A DNA stretch of 64,000 bases from contig CACERX010000001.1 in the NCBI GenBank assembly GCA_902562015.1, forward strand, positions 76,961 through 140,960. Direction: 5' to 3'. Shown here in pieces: positions 44,557 through 53,966 of the stretch; the first letter of the stretch is position 1, and each line of letters begins with the position of its first letter. The notes below the pieces were generated by a model. That model searched no databases. It was not told the DNA's origin and was given only the letters and a program-made list of their open reading frames with translations. The translations under genes were made by a program, and so were the position numbers. This DNA is from an uncultured SAR324 cluster bacterium (lineage in GTDB: Bacteria; SAR324; NAC60-12).

Positions 44557-44858
44557 ACTTTTTTACAACCTTTCTAATACTTCACAGCAAAATATCCAAT
44601 CTTTACTCCGATTACTCTTTCCAATAATTTTTCCCGCCTTAAATTTCAGGGTAGAACCCCAAAACAGCCTAAATAATCAACTTGAGTTTAAAGTTGAAAA
44701 ACAGGAGACTGAGGAACGTCTTTAGTTTTTTGAAGGATTATAAAGGATGCATAAGAAAATTTTGCATGTCCTAAGATAATTTCCCTTAAACACTTTCCAA
44801 TATTTCATACATCCAGAGTATTTTGACCACAAAATTTTACCTGAACTAAACCTAATAA
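44557..44858 (+). other. 302-base intergenic region upstream of ptsP
   Basis: No gene is seen. It holds a weak terminator-like AGAC/GTCT stem followed by TTAGTTTTTT (about 44706-44731), and a hairpin of AGGATGCA (44744-44751) with TGCA-TG-TCCT (44763-44772). Their roles are unknown. They could end the previous transcript and sit in the ptsP leader. Confidence 0.45.
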
Positions 44859-47150
44859 ATGGCGACATCAGAGTCACAAGACCAGCTATATTTTGCTCTG
44901 CAAACTTTTACTGAGGTAAATCGGATCATTACCTCTTCTCACAATTCTGATGAGACACTGGCAAGAACTGCGGAAATGATTGCCAAACGCATAAGTGTCG
45001 ATGCCTGTTCAATTTATATTTATGATTCAGACCAAGGGATTTTAATACTTAAAGCCACACACGGCCTTGACCCTTCAACTATTGAGACAGTGCATATGTT
45101 ACCATCTGAAGGCCTTGTTGGATTAGTACTTGAAAGATCTGCACCTGTACAAGAGTCCCAAATGCAGAAACATCCTCGTTTTAAATCATTTCCTCAAACT
45201 AAAGAAGATCACTTTTCTTCTTTTTTAGGTGTTCCTCTAATTGAGCACCGAAGATCTTTTGGAGTCCTTGTTGTTCATACAACTGAGCCACGTACATTTT
45301 CACCGCAAGAAGTTCAATTACTAGGCTCTATAGCAACCCAAATTTCAAGCCTAGTTTCAAAGGCTCTACTGATGAAGGAACTGGATACAGCAACTCAACA
45401 ACATCCAATTTCGGAAAAAAAGAAAGGGGAAACTCATCATTTTTCAGGACAACCGGTAGCGTACGGAGTCGCGATTGGTAAAGCAGTACTTCTCCAGCAG
45501 TCAGATGTAGAAGAGCCACAGAAAAAAAGTTCAAGGTCCTCTGAAAGTGAAATGTCCGATTTTCAGGCAGCAATGGATCATACTATCTCCGATACGTTAG
45601 AACTGATTGAAAAAGTATCGGACAAGGTGGGAACTGAAGAAGCTTCTATTTTCCATGCACACTTAATGTTTCTTGAAGATCAGCATTTCCAAGAAAAAAT
45701 TAAGTCAAGAATAGAATCAGGTAAGACTGCATCTTGGTCTATATATCAGACAGTACAGGAATACCTGGGTGCATTTTCAGAAATTAAAGATCCTTATCTA
45801 AGCGAAAAAGGTGCTGATTTAAAAGACGTTGGATATAGACTTTTGCATTATTTGGGTCATGAAGTTCTTTCAGTTACTAAAAAAACTGGCATTCTTATTA
45901 TGCGTCAACTCCTTCCAGGTGATATCGCTCGGTTAGATACAACTCGCATCAAGGGTATAATATTGTCTAAAGGTGGTGTAGTTTCTCATGCAGCGATATT
46001 AGCCCGATCCTTGAGAATACCAGCAGTATGCATTGAAGACCACGAATTGGAACAAATTCATGATGGTGCTCCCCTAGCTATAAATGGGGATTCCGGAGTA
46101 GCTGTGGCATATCCTGAAAAAAAGATTCTGGAAGAATTTAAAAACCTGTTGGTTGAACAACAGAATTTTTTCGAACACCTAGATGATTTTCGTGATGTCC
46201 CTTGTAAAACCACTGATGGAACCCGCATAAATTTATTGGCCAACATAGCACTCGGTAGCGATGAACTTCAGTTGCCTCGCTATGGTGCAGAAGGAGTGGG
46301 GTTATTCAGAACAGAATTTTATTTTCTGTCACTAGATCGATATCCAAGTGTTTCTGAACAAACTAAGGTCTATCGTGATTTACTGGTGAATGTTCCTGAA
46401 GACATGCCAGTGATATTCCGAACACTTGATGTTGGTGCAGATAAGGCTGCTCCTTACATGGGATTTCAAGATGAAGAAAATCCATTTTTGGGTTATCGTG
46501 CAGTACGTCGTCAATTAAAACAAAAAACTGTACTAAAAGAGCAGCTTACAGCTCTACTGATGGCTACAGAAATCCGTCCTAATGTGCACCTGCTGTTTCC
46601 AATGATTACAAACGTAAATGAAATAATTCAGGCTAAAGAATTGTTTCAGCAGTGCCGCTTAGAAGTGGAAGAGAAAGGGATATCCATTGCAGAAATTAGA
46701 ATCGGTATGATGTTTGAAGTCCCTAGCACATTACTTATATGTGAAAAATTTTTAAACGAAATTGACTTCTGCTCAATAGGAACTAATGACCTCACTCAAT
46801 ATGTTCTTGCGGTAGATCGTAATAATCAAAATATTGCTGATCTTTATGACCCTCTTCACCCTGCAGTACTTAAATTAATAGATAAACTAGTAAAATCCGC
46901 AGAGGTACATCAAAAGCCTGTTGAAATTTGTGGAGAAATGGCTTCAGACCCTGATGGTTGTGTAATTCTGGCTGGGTTAGGAATTATTTCATTAAGCATG
47001 AATGCGCCTCTAATTCCTGTGGTCAAGAGAAGACTCTCAGAAATATCAATCACAGATGCAAGATCACTCGCAGAAAGAGCACTGGAGGCAAACTCACCAA
47101 GGGAAGTTAGGGACATGATCAGGGAAAGTTTACCTGATTCTCATTCATAG
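44859..47150 (+). CDS. ptsP: Phosphoenolpyruvate-protein phosphotransferase with GAF domain (EI-Ntr)
   Basis: This 763-residue nitrogen-PTS enzyme I has an N-terminal GAF sensor domain (about 17-165), the phosphoryl-transfer domain, and the PEP-binding barrel. GGVVSHAAILAR carries the phosphorylated His at residue 377. GVGLFRTEF, RTLDVGADK and IGTNDLTQYVLAVDRNN mark the barrel, and ICGEMASD supplies the active Cys. EI-Ntr passes phosphate from PEP to NPr and couples nitrogen or carbon status to regulation, the GAF domain sensing a small molecule. The holA gene follows after 14 bases. Confidence 0.94.
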   Translation: MATSESQDQLYFALQTFTEVNRIITSSHNSDETLARTAEMIAKRISVDACSIYIYDSDQGILILKATHGLDPSTIETVHMLPSEGLVGLVLERSAPVQESQMQKHPRFKSFPQTKEDHFSSFLGVPLIEHRRSFGVLVVHTTEPRTFSPQEVQLLGSIATQISSLVSKALLMKELDTATQQHPISEKKKGETHHFSGQPVAYGVAIGKAVLLQQSDVEEPQKKSSRSSESEMSDFQAAMDHTISDTLELIEKVSDKVGTEEASIFHAHLMFLEDQHFQEKIKSRIESGKTASWSIYQTVQEYLGAFSEIKDPYLSEKGADLKDVGYRLLHYLGHEVLSVTKKTGILIMRQLLPGDIARLDTTRIKGIILSKGGVVSHAAILARSLRIPAVCIEDHELEQIHDGAPLAINGDSGVAVAYPEKKILEEFKNLLVEQQNFFEHLDDFRDVPCKTTDGTRINLLANIALGSDELQLPRYGAEGVGLFRTEFYFLSLDRYPSVSEQTKVYRDLLVNVPEDMPVIFRTLDVGADKAAPYMGFQDEENPFLGYRAVRRQLKQKTVLKEQLTALLMATEIRPNVHLLFPMITNVNEIIQAKELFQQCRLEVEEKGISIAEIRIGMMFEVPSTLLICEKFLNEIDFCSIGTNDLTQYVLAVDRNNQNIADLYDPLHPAVLKLIDKLVKSAEVHQKPVEICGEMASDPDGCVILAGLGIISLSMNAPLIPVVKRRLSEISITDARSLAERALEANSPREVRDMIRESLPDSHS

Positions 47151-47163
47151 AAAAAATACCATT

Positions 47164-48225
47164 ATGATTTCTGAAAATAATCTACATAAATTATGCCTGA
47201 TTTATGGAAATCAGAAGTTATTAGTTGATGAGACAGTCGATTCTATAATTAAGGAAAGACTTGAAGGTCGCCCATATGAATGGGCCCTGGAAAGGTTCTA
47301 CTCAGATGAATTGCTTAAAAACAAAGGAGAATCTGGGAAACAAAACATTGAAGATTTGCTTATAAGCTATGAAACCTTGCCGATGCTTACTGATCGGAAA
47401 GTTATCCGTATAGATAATTTTGAATTGGTTAAAAAGCCCAGTAAAAATTCTGGGAATAATAACCAACACTTGTTGTATGAAACTGTAGAAAAAATAATAA
47501 ATAATCCGCCTGATAATATGTGGTTTATATTCACCAGTGCGGCAACACGTGATCAGGATTTCAGCAAACCACTATTCCAAAGCATAAAGGAGTCAGGGCT
47601 AATAAAAAAATTTACTGCCTATGAAAATTCTATTCCCTTAAACTGGGTTATCCAGAAGGGTGATGCCAAAGGACTTCCTCTTTCAGCAAATACTGCAAGA
47701 TTACTTATAGATATTGTTGGAATTGATCTGATGGACCTTGAACATGAACTTGAAAAAATCAGTTTATACTTATCAGGAGAAAGTATCACAGAAGAAATGA
47801 TCAAGGGACATATTCGAGGTCACAAACATTTTTCTGTTTTCCGTATGACAGATGCTTTGTCGAGAAAAGAATTGCTTCCTGCACTGGAAATCCTTAACCA
47901 ACAACTACAGATGACACCGCGTGAGCATGTAAGAATTTTTTCACTTATAATTTCACAATTTCGGAGACTACTGAGCATTCACAGCATGCTAGAGCAATTC
48001 TACAAAGAATCAGAAATATTAAATAAAATTCCACTTCCACTATTTCTTAGCAAACAAGTTCTGGCACAGGCTAGAAACTTTTCAAGTATAGAACTACAAA
48101 ATATTTACAGAGAGATTGCAAAACTAGACTTACACATAAAGTTCCGAAGTTCACTAGCGCCTCTTATTCTTCAAGACCTATTTCAAAGAATATGCTCAGG
48201 GCATTTTAAAAATTTACCAGGTTAA
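47164..48225 (+). CDS. holA: DNA polymerase III delta subunit
   Basis: This 353-residue clamp-loader delta subunit opens the beta clamp. It has the N-terminal ATPase-like fold with LCLIYGNQKLLVDETVDSI (position of the degenerate P-loop), the clamp-contacting region, DLMDLEHELEKISLYL (about 186-201) and the HKHFSVFRMTDAL link into the collar domain. DNA pol III delta subunits lack a functional Walker A, as seen. Length is normal. Confidence 0.88.
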   Translation: MISENNLHKLCLIYGNQKLLVDETVDSIIKERLEGRPYEWALERFYSDELLKNKGESGKQNIEDLLISYETLPMLTDRKVIRIDNFELVKKPSKNSGNNNQHLLYETVEKIINNPPDNMWFIFTSAATRDQDFSKPLFQSIKESGLIKKFTAYENSIPLNWVIQKGDAKGLPLSANTARLLIDIVGIDLMDLEHELEKISLYLSGESITEEMIKGHIRGHKHFSVFRMTDALSRKELLPALEILNQQLQMTPREHVRIFSLIISQFRRLLSIHSMLEQFYKESEILNKIPLPLFLSKQVLAQARNFSSIELQNIYREIAKLDLHIKFRSSLAPLILQDLFQRICSGHFKNLPG

Positions 48226-48300
48226 TCTTGCAAAATATCGCATTTTTTTCATGAACTAAAATTACCCAATTTAACAACCGGGAATGAAATCGGTCAAAAT

Positions 48301-49221
48301 ATGATTCACAAAGGTTACCTTTATCTGATTAGCTGTGCATGTTCATTCGGTTTTATTACAACTTTAGCGAAAATAAGTTACAACGAAGGAGCTACACCCC
48401 ATACCGTGGTTTTTTTTCGTATACTTTCTACATGTCTAATAATGGGGATATGATCTTTTTGGACTGGCAGTAAAATAAAATCACGTAAAAAAACCAAGGA
48501 ACAGGTTGTTTTCAACTCACCATTACGATTAAAAATTGTGGTGACCGGAATTTGTGTTTCAGTAATGAGTCTGGGATATTTAGGTTCTGTAAAGTATATT
48601 CCTGTAAGTTTAAGTGTTTTACTTTTTTTTACATTCCCATTTTGGGTTTTAATCATTAATTTCATTATTGACAGGGATATTCCAAAACTCCACAAACTTT
48701 TTGCTTTTATAATTACATTTTTTGGACTTGCTCTAAGCCTGGGACCTACCTGGGATGTACTTGACATAGTTGGAATCCTTCTTGTGCTTTGTGGGTCAGT
48801 TGCGCATGCCGTATATATTGTTACAGGATCAAAAGCTGTTCAGATAATTGCCACTCATGACATGCTTTTTTATTCCAATACTATTGCGGTTTTTCTGGTT
48901 GGTGCTGTGATGTTTTTTTCAGATACTTTTTCCATCAACCATACAATTTTGGGATGGACAGGAATAGGAGCAGTATGTTTGCTGTTTACAATTGGACAGG
49001 TTTTTTTATTCAAAGTAACAAAGCATACTGGATCTGCGCAGGCAAGTCTCATCCTAAACGTTGAACCTATAATCTCGATAGTTGCGGCCATAATTCTGCT
49101 TGGTGAGCAAATGACAATAGCCCAGTACATAGGCGTTTCTGTAGTAATAACAGCTCTTTTCCTAGCTGGTGACAATCTAAATAAATTTTTTCTCAAACAA
49201 AAGCGACAAACAGTATTATAA
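48301..49221 (+). pseudogene. DMT-family transporter interrupted by an in-frame TGA
   Basis: From ATG 48301 the frame reads a normal EamA-type start (GYLYLISCACSFGFITTLAKISYNEGATPHTVVFFR) and meets TGA at codon 51 (48451-48453). It then continues without any other stop to TAA at 49221, in the same frame, with the remaining EamA repeats. The total would be 306 residues, the usual length for the family of small-molecule exporters. So either a recent nonsense change has broken the gene, or the TGA is read through. A selA gene lies 5 kb away, but the position is at the end of a transmembrane helix, not a redox site, and the bases after the TGA do not form an obvious SECIS stem. Reinitiation at GTG 48538 would drop two helices. 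Confidence 0.7.
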
Positions 49222-49239
49222 AGAAGGTAAAATTATTTC

Positions 49240-50025
49240 ATGAGTAAATCACTTAATAAACAAAGTGTTGAAGCTGAAGAACTGGAAAAAAGTTACCAAC
49301 TACCTGATATAGTTAAACAGCGTCAGCATACATTAAAAAAATTGTCTGTGAAGCTTGGAGAGAAAATTTTGGACGTAGGTTGTGGAGTTGGTTTTCTCTC
49401 ACATGAAATCGCCATACTAACAGGTGGTTCCGGGCAAGTATGTGGAGTTGACAAAAATTTAGAGATGATACGTCATGCAAATAAAAGATGTGAAAGCCTC
49501 CAAAATGCAGAATTCTCTGAGGCAAACGCAGAAGATTTACCTTTCCCAGAAGAATCTTTTGATGCAGCTTGTTGTACACAGGTGCTGCTCTACGTAAATA
49601 ATATTGATCAGGCACTTTTGGAAATTAAAAGGATTCTTAAACCTACGGGCAGGATAATTATTGTAGAGACAGACTGGAGAGGTATTGTACTGAACAGCGA
49701 TTATGATTCTATCACAAGAAAAATATTCTCAGCCTGGGATGCAACAGTTCCCAGTCCCAATCTTCCTGTACGTCTTGGCTCTCTTCTTTTAGATAATGGA
49801 TTCTCCAATGTGAATGTGGAACCAATACCGATACTTAATACAGAATACACTCCAAATCACTTTTCTCACGGAATGATGAATTGGATCACGAGGAATGCCT
49901 TGAAAAAAGGTTTTATTACCAAAGAACAATTCCAAAAATGGCTGGATGATCTAGATGAAAAAGGAAATGCAGGAAATTATTTCTTTTGTGTGAACAGATT
50001 CCTTTTTTCAGCTAAGCTAGCTTAA
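49240..50025 (+). CDS. Class I SAM-dependent methyltransferase
   Basis: This 261-residue Rossmann-fold methyltransferase of the UbiE/arsenite-methyltransferase-like kind has motif I ILDVGCGVGFLS (about 44-55) binding SAM. VDKNLEMIRHA follows, then the motif II region DAACCTQVLLYV and the LKPTGRIIIVETDWRG strand typical of this group. No signal or membrane segment is seen. It starts 18 bases after the DMT gene, so the two may form a transcript. A small lipophilic or metalloid acceptor is possible; the acceptor cannot be deduced. Confidence 0.85.
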   Translation: MSKSLNKQSVEAEELEKSYQLPDIVKQRQHTLKKLSVKLGEKILDVGCGVGFLSHEIAILTGGSGQVCGVDKNLEMIRHANKRCESLQNAEFSEANAEDLPFPEESFDAACCTQVLLYVNNIDQALLEIKRILKPTGRIIIVETDWRGIVLNSDYDSITRKIFSAWDATVPSPNLPVRLGSLLLDNGFSNVNVEPIPILNTEYTPNHFSHGMMNWITRNALKKGFITKEQFQKWLDDLDEKGNAGNYFFCVNRFLFSAKLA

Positions 50026-50036
50026 ATAAAGAGACT

Positions 50037-51239
50037 TTAGTGAATCGGAGTTTCAGCCATTTCAAGATGAAGATTTTTTTCATCGTAAGTATGAGCCAGA
50101 GCAACTTCCTCGTCTAATTCAATGCCAAGTCCCGGTTCTTTCGGAGGAATTACAAATCCAGTATCCCATTCCACAGGTTTTTTAAGTATTTGAGCATGAA
50201 AACCTTCCCAGCGCCCTATGCTCTCTAAAATCAAAAAATTTGGTATGCAGGTGCTGATCTGAATGTTTGCCGCTCCTTCAACTGGTCCGCAATAGAGATG
50301 AGGTGCAACTTGTACGTAATGGCTTTCAGCCATACCCGCAATTTTTTTTGCTTCAAGAATACCACCTACACGTCCCAGAGCAGGTTGTAAAATAGACGCT
50401 GCCCCTGTTTCAAGTACGCGTGCAAATTCATGTTTAGTTGTCAGTCTTTCTCCAGTTGCAACAGGTATTTTGGTCTGACGTGCAACCTTTGACATTTCTT
50501 CAGGACTTTCAGGAGGAGTTGGTTCCTCAAACCAAAGAAGGTCATATGCTTCCAAACGACGTGCAAGCCTGATTGCTCCTGACGTAGAAAACTGCCCATG
50601 CGTACCAAAAAGCAAATCTGCTTTGCTACCTACTGCCTCCCTAATATGTCTACAAAATAATTCTGATTGATCCATTGCTTCCAATGATGGTTGACGCGGA
50701 TCAAATACTGAATAGGGGCCTGCTGGATCAAATTTTACTGCAGTAAAACCCTGTTTTACAGACTCACTCGCTGCTTCAGCAGCAAGGACTGGATTATCAT
50801 AAACATTTGGACTTTCATCAGTATATGCGCTTCCAGTTTTAGGGTAGAGGTACGTATACGTTCGAAGTTTTTCATGAACCTTTCCCCCAAGTAGTTCGTA
50901 TATTGGTTTCTCTACTGCTTTACCACATATATCCCAAAGAGCAATCTCTAAACCGCTCAGGACTCCCATCAGTGAAGCATCAGGACGCATTGTGTAGCCT
51001 CTTCCGTAAACACTTCTCCAGAGATACTCTATCCGGAACGGATTCATTCCTTGTACATGACGTTCAAAAACATCTACTATCATCTTTTCAACAACTTGCG
51101 GATGAAATGTTGAGCAATATACCTCTCCTACTCCCTCAATTCCATTATCAGTAAAAAGTTTGAGAAAAATAAAATATCTCCCTCCATGGTGTGGAGGAGG
51201 ATTCCCCACCACGAAAACTTTCATGTTATTTATTTGCAT
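50037..51239 (-). CDS. Enolase-superfamily (mandelate racemase/muconate lactonizing) enzyme, first copy
   Basis: The 400-residue protein has the MR/MLE two-domain plan, related to galactonate/mannonate dehydratase-like proteins. The Glu metal ligands are seen in LWFEEP and GERLTTK, and the C-terminal APHLYCGPVEGAANIQ is the family's catalytic turn. Where the first metal ligand Asp normally stands, the sequence is LLFGTHGQF, so Gly occupies that place while the neighbouring His is kept. Either this family uses another ligand or the enzyme is altered. Members dehydrate or epimerise sugar acids. It is the last gene of the minus-strand cluster, 315 bases from the next one. Confidence 0.8.
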   Translation of the reverse strand: MQINNMKVFVVGNPPPHHGGRYFIFLKLFTDNGIEGVGEVYCSTFHPQVVEKMIVDVFERHVQGMNPFRIEYLWRSVYGRGYTMRPDASLMGVLSGLEIALWDICGKAVEKPIYELLGGKVHEKLRTYTYLYPKTGSAYTDESPNVYDNPVLAAEAASESVKQGFTAVKFDPAGPYSVFDPRQPSLEAMDQSELFCRHIREAVGSKADLLFGTHGQFSTSGAIRLARRLEAYDLLWFEEPTPPESPEEMSKVARQTKIPVATGERLTTKHEFARVLETGAASILQPALGRVGGILEAKKIAGMAESHYVQVAPHLYCGPVEGAANIQISTCIPNFLILESIGRWEGFHAQILKKPVEWDTGFVIPPKEPGLGIELDEEVALAHTYDEKNLHLEMAETPIH

Positions 51240-51400
51240 GAATCAACTAAAATATGATTTTTTTCCTGTTATTTGTTTAAAATACTTATCTTTTATACCC
51301 TTAAATTATTAAAGTAACTGAACTTGAAATTTAAACAGAATATATATTTTATTTGCTACCCATTATATCACTACTTTCTCAACCAGAATTATTTTAGGAG

Positions 51401-51434
51401 TTTGTTTAATTAAATATTCAAAATTTTAAACAAA
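51401..51434. promoter_or_regulatory. 9-bp inverted repeat, possible operator
   Basis: TTTGTTTAA (51401-51409) and TTAAACAAA (51426-51434) are perfect inverted arms separated by 16 bases, about 160 bases upstream of the enolase-superfamily gene at 50037-51239. The spacing of two helical turns would suit a dimeric regulator. Confidence 0.35.
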
Positions 51435-51500
51435 TTGACTATTTTTGGTTATTTAACAAAAAAATTAAAAGGAAGGTAATTATAGATTACAATCAGCAAA

Positions 51501-51516
51501 GTCAGAATTTTCTGAC
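51501..51516 (-). terminator. Hairpin downstream of the second enolase-superfamily gene
   Basis: GTCAGAA (51501-51507) and TTCTGAC (51510-51516) are perfect arms around TT, about 40 bases after the stop of the gene at 51555-52673 on the minus strand. A short T run (TTTGCTG) follows on that strand. Confidence 0.45.
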
Positions 51517-51554
51517 AAACTACTGTTGAAAAAAACTAATTTTAAATATCATTT

Positions 51555-52673
51555 TTAATTCAGAGTACTGATCTGAAATTTAGACTTTTCGAGGAATTCA
51601 GGATTAATTTCAATTCCCCACCCTGGGCCATCAGGGATCTTTACTTTCCCATCTTTAACTACCAGAGCTGGATTGTAAATTCCTTCCTGCCATGGATAGT
51701 AATCATTTCCTTCAATTGAGAATTCCACATATGGTCCTGCATTTTCCAGTGCGCCCATCAGGTGAAGAGTAAAAACAGTAACTAGGGAAAGGTTTGCGGA
51801 ATGGGGAGTACAAAGTAATTCAGCTTGACGAGCCATCTCGGCGACCTTAAGTGTTCTCGTGATACCTCCAAGGTAGCACACATCAGGTTGAACAACATTT
51901 ACTGCACGCATATCAATCATTCTTTTCCAGATTGTCAGATCACAGTCCTGTTCTCCTCCAGTTACATCTAAATTAAGTGCATCGGTAACCTGTTTAGTCC
52001 ATTCCAATTCCCAGTAAGGACACGGCTCTTCAAAATGGCAAATTCCATTATCTTCAAGTATCCTCCCTACAGAAATAGCTTTCTGGGGAGAATAAGCGCT
52101 GTTCCCGTCAACGAGTAGTGAGACTTGATCTCCTAAAGTTTTTCGGACTGCGGGCACAATTTTTTCAGTACGTCCAGGCCACTCATCTTCGTCATGTCCA
52201 CATTCCTTTCCCACACGGAATTTAAAAGCATCAAATCCAAATTCATCTCTTAACCTGAATAATCGCTCTGCTTCTGCCTGAGGTGCAATATCCCGCTTCA
52301 TACTAGAACCGTAAACCCTAAATTGCCTTGGTATCCCTCCCAAAAGCTCACATACACTTTTATTTTCATACTTACCCCTCAAATCCCACAGTGCAGTTTC
52401 AAGTCCGGCAAGTGCACGGCGCAGATAAGAACCTGGGAATTTATGCTCTTTTTCCGGGATTTCAAGGACAAGTTTTTCAATATCAAAAGCATCTGATCCC
52501 AGGGCGTAAGGAGCAATCTGGCGATGAACAATTAATGAAGTTATATCAGCGTTGTAAGGCGATACTTGCCCCCAGCCTTCAGAACCATCTTTTGTGCGTA
52601 CTCTTAAAAGCCCGATATACCTATTACTGAAGGTCTCGATGCTATGAATTTCTAATCTTTCTAAAATTGACAT
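51555..52673 (-). CDS. Enolase-superfamily (mandelate racemase/muconate lactonizing) enzyme, second copy
   Basis: This 372-residue enzyme has a complete MR/MLE active site. KFRVGK gives the Lys base on the second strand, LLVDGNSAY supplies the first metal Asp, HFEEP the Glu, GGEQD the second Glu, and CTPHSANLS the later His turn. The capping domain opens with [13 protein letters not shown]. Such enzymes dehydrate or racemise alpha-hydroxy acids. It differs clearly from the neighbouring copy at 50037, so the two are not recent duplicates. It precedes the zinc alcohol dehydrogenase gene by 204 bases. Confidence 0.88.
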   Translation of the reverse strand: MSILERLEIHSIETFSNRYIGLLRVRTKDGSEGWGQVSPYNADITSLIVHRQIAPYALGSDAFDIEKLVLEIPEKEHKFPGSYLRRALAGLETALWDLRGKYENKSVCELLGGIPRQFRVYGSSMKRDIAPQAEAERLFRLRDEFGFDAFKFRVGKECGHDEDEWPGRTEKIVPAVRKTLGDQVSLLVDGNSAYSPQKAISVGRILEDNGICHFEEPCPYWELEWTKQVTDALNLDVTGGEQDCDLTIWKRMIDMRAVNVVQPDVCYLGGITRTLKVAEMARQAELLCTPHSANLSLVTVFTLHLMGALENAGPYVEFSIEGNDYYPWQEGIYNPALVVKDGKVKIPDGPGWGIEINPEFLEKSKFQISTLN

Positions 52674-52877
52674 GAATTTTTAATATCACCTAAGTAATGA
52701 TAATTTTTTAATTTAGACTTTCTAGAAGTTTGCAATTGTATTCGAAGTGATCAGCTCATCAGGCAGATTGGAATTATTCATGATCCTGGTTTTTTCACAG
52801 TAAATTATGATAAAAGAACTAATTGGACCAGATTGTATTATAAAATGCTTGATGGTTGGATTCTCAGAAGTAAAAAG

Positions 52878-53966
52878 TCAAAAAACAATCACATTTCGCA
52901 ATGTATCACTTCTGCGGACATCAGCAATAGCTTTATTTATTTCCTCTAGTGGATAGCGACCGGTAATCAATTCATCGAGTTTGAGACGGCCTTGCTGGTA
53001 CATGGATATGTACCATGGAATATCTGTCACCAATCGGGTAGAGCCCATTTTACTACCCAGCATATTTTGTTCAATTCCTGCGAATTTGCAGGAATCAAAT
53101 TCAACTTTAACTCCGTCTGCAGTCATCCCTACAATTACTAGAGTACCGCCCCTGCCGAGAATTTTAAATCCTTGTTCAATTGCGTTTTTGTCTCCAACTG
53201 TAACAAAAACGTAGTCAGCACCTCTTCCTTCAGTTATGCCATATACTGCTTTTGTTGACTTTTCATGGCTTATATTTACAGCATGTGTTGCTCCAAATTT
53301 TTTTGCTGCTTCCAGTTTTTCATCTGAAAGGTCCAAAGCTATAATACTTTCAGCTCCGGCAATTGAAGCTCCCTGTACACTGTTAAGACCAACTCCCCCA
53401 GTTCCCAATACCACCACACTGCATCCAGATTGAATTTTTGCAGTATTGACTACGGCCCCGAAACCTGTGATGACCCCGCAACTCAAAACTGAAGCACTCT
53501 CTAGGGAAATTTCTTTAGGAATTGACACTAACTGCGAGGAATCTACTACCACTGATTCTGCAAACGCTGCAGTCCGGAGTCCATGTTTTATAAATTCCCC
53601 CTCAGATGTCCTAAGAGGACTATTTTCATCCAATGGGAAAACACTGTCGCACTGAACTTTATCTCCTTGAGAACAGTAATGACATTTTCCACAAGATCTA
53701 ATTAAAGTTACAAGTACATGATCTCCTACTTTCACATTAGTCACCCCATCACCTACATCCGACACTACTCCGGCAGCTTCATGCCCATATACAGCAGGAA
53801 GATCTCCCCCCCATGCACCCTCAGCATAAAGAATATCACTATGACAAATTGAACAGGCTCCAAGTTTTACTTGTACTTCTCCATAATTTGGAGGAAGTAA
53901 CTCAACTTCTTCAATTACGAGTGGTTTCCCAAATTCACGACAAACTGCAGCTTTGATAAGAGTCAT
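52878..53966 (-). CDS. Zinc-dependent alcohol dehydrogenase (MDR family)
   Basis: This medium-chain dehydrogenase of about 362 residues has a catalytic zinc site CSICHSD, GHEAAGVVSDVG with the second ligand, and a structural zinc set CGKCHYCSQGDKVQC. The NAD loop is VVLGTGGVGLNSVQG. It oxidises an alcohol, or reduces an aldehyde, in the cluster's pathway. ATG 53966 is chosen over 53978 since the sequence GGAAAGGAAA lies just before it and its ATGA overlaps the stop of the enoyl-CoA hydratase gene, implying translational coupling. It is the third gene of the ligase-hydratase-dehydrogenase unit. Confidence 0.9.
   Translation of the reverse strand: MTLIKAAVCREFGKPLVIEEVELLPPNYGEVQVKLGACSICHSDILYAEGAWGGDLPAVYGHEAAGVVSDVGDGVTNVKVGDHVLVTLIRSCGKCHYCSQGDKVQCDSVFPLDENSPLRTSEGEFIKHGLRTAAFAESVVVDSSQLVSIPKEISLESASVLSCGVITGFGAVVNTAKIQSGCSVVVLGTGGVGLNSVQGASIAGAESIIALDLSDEKLEAAKKFGATHAVNISHEKSTKAVYGITEGRGADYVFVTVGDKNAIEQGFKILGRGGTLVIVGMTADGVKVEFDSCKFAGIEQNMLGSKMGSTRLVTDIPWYISMYQQGRLKLDELITGRYPLEEINKAIADVRRSDTLRNVIVF

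Larger units (their letters stand above)
51240..51554. other. 315-base intergenic region between the two enolase-superfamily genes
   Basis: AT-rich region holding a 9-bp inverted repeat (51401-51434) and a 7-bp palindromic hairpin (51501-51516), listed separately. It should hold the promoter of the first enolase-superfamily gene. No open frame or RNA gene is seen. Confidence 0.5.

Noticed and set aside
48454..48495. SECIS element after the TGA of the DMT gene
   Set aside because: Only short AT pairings and a three-base ACT/AGT stem are present; no stable stem with the expected loop, and the position is not a redox site.
48378..48767. 129-codon minus-strand frame over the start of the DMT gene
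   Set aside because: It is antisense to the membrane helices of the transporter, has no recognisable protein features, and conflicts with the strong plus-strand coding signal.
51555..52673. Recent duplication of the enolase-superfamily gene at 50037
   Set aside because: The two proteins differ in active-site motifs, length and most of the sequence, so they are distant paralogues.
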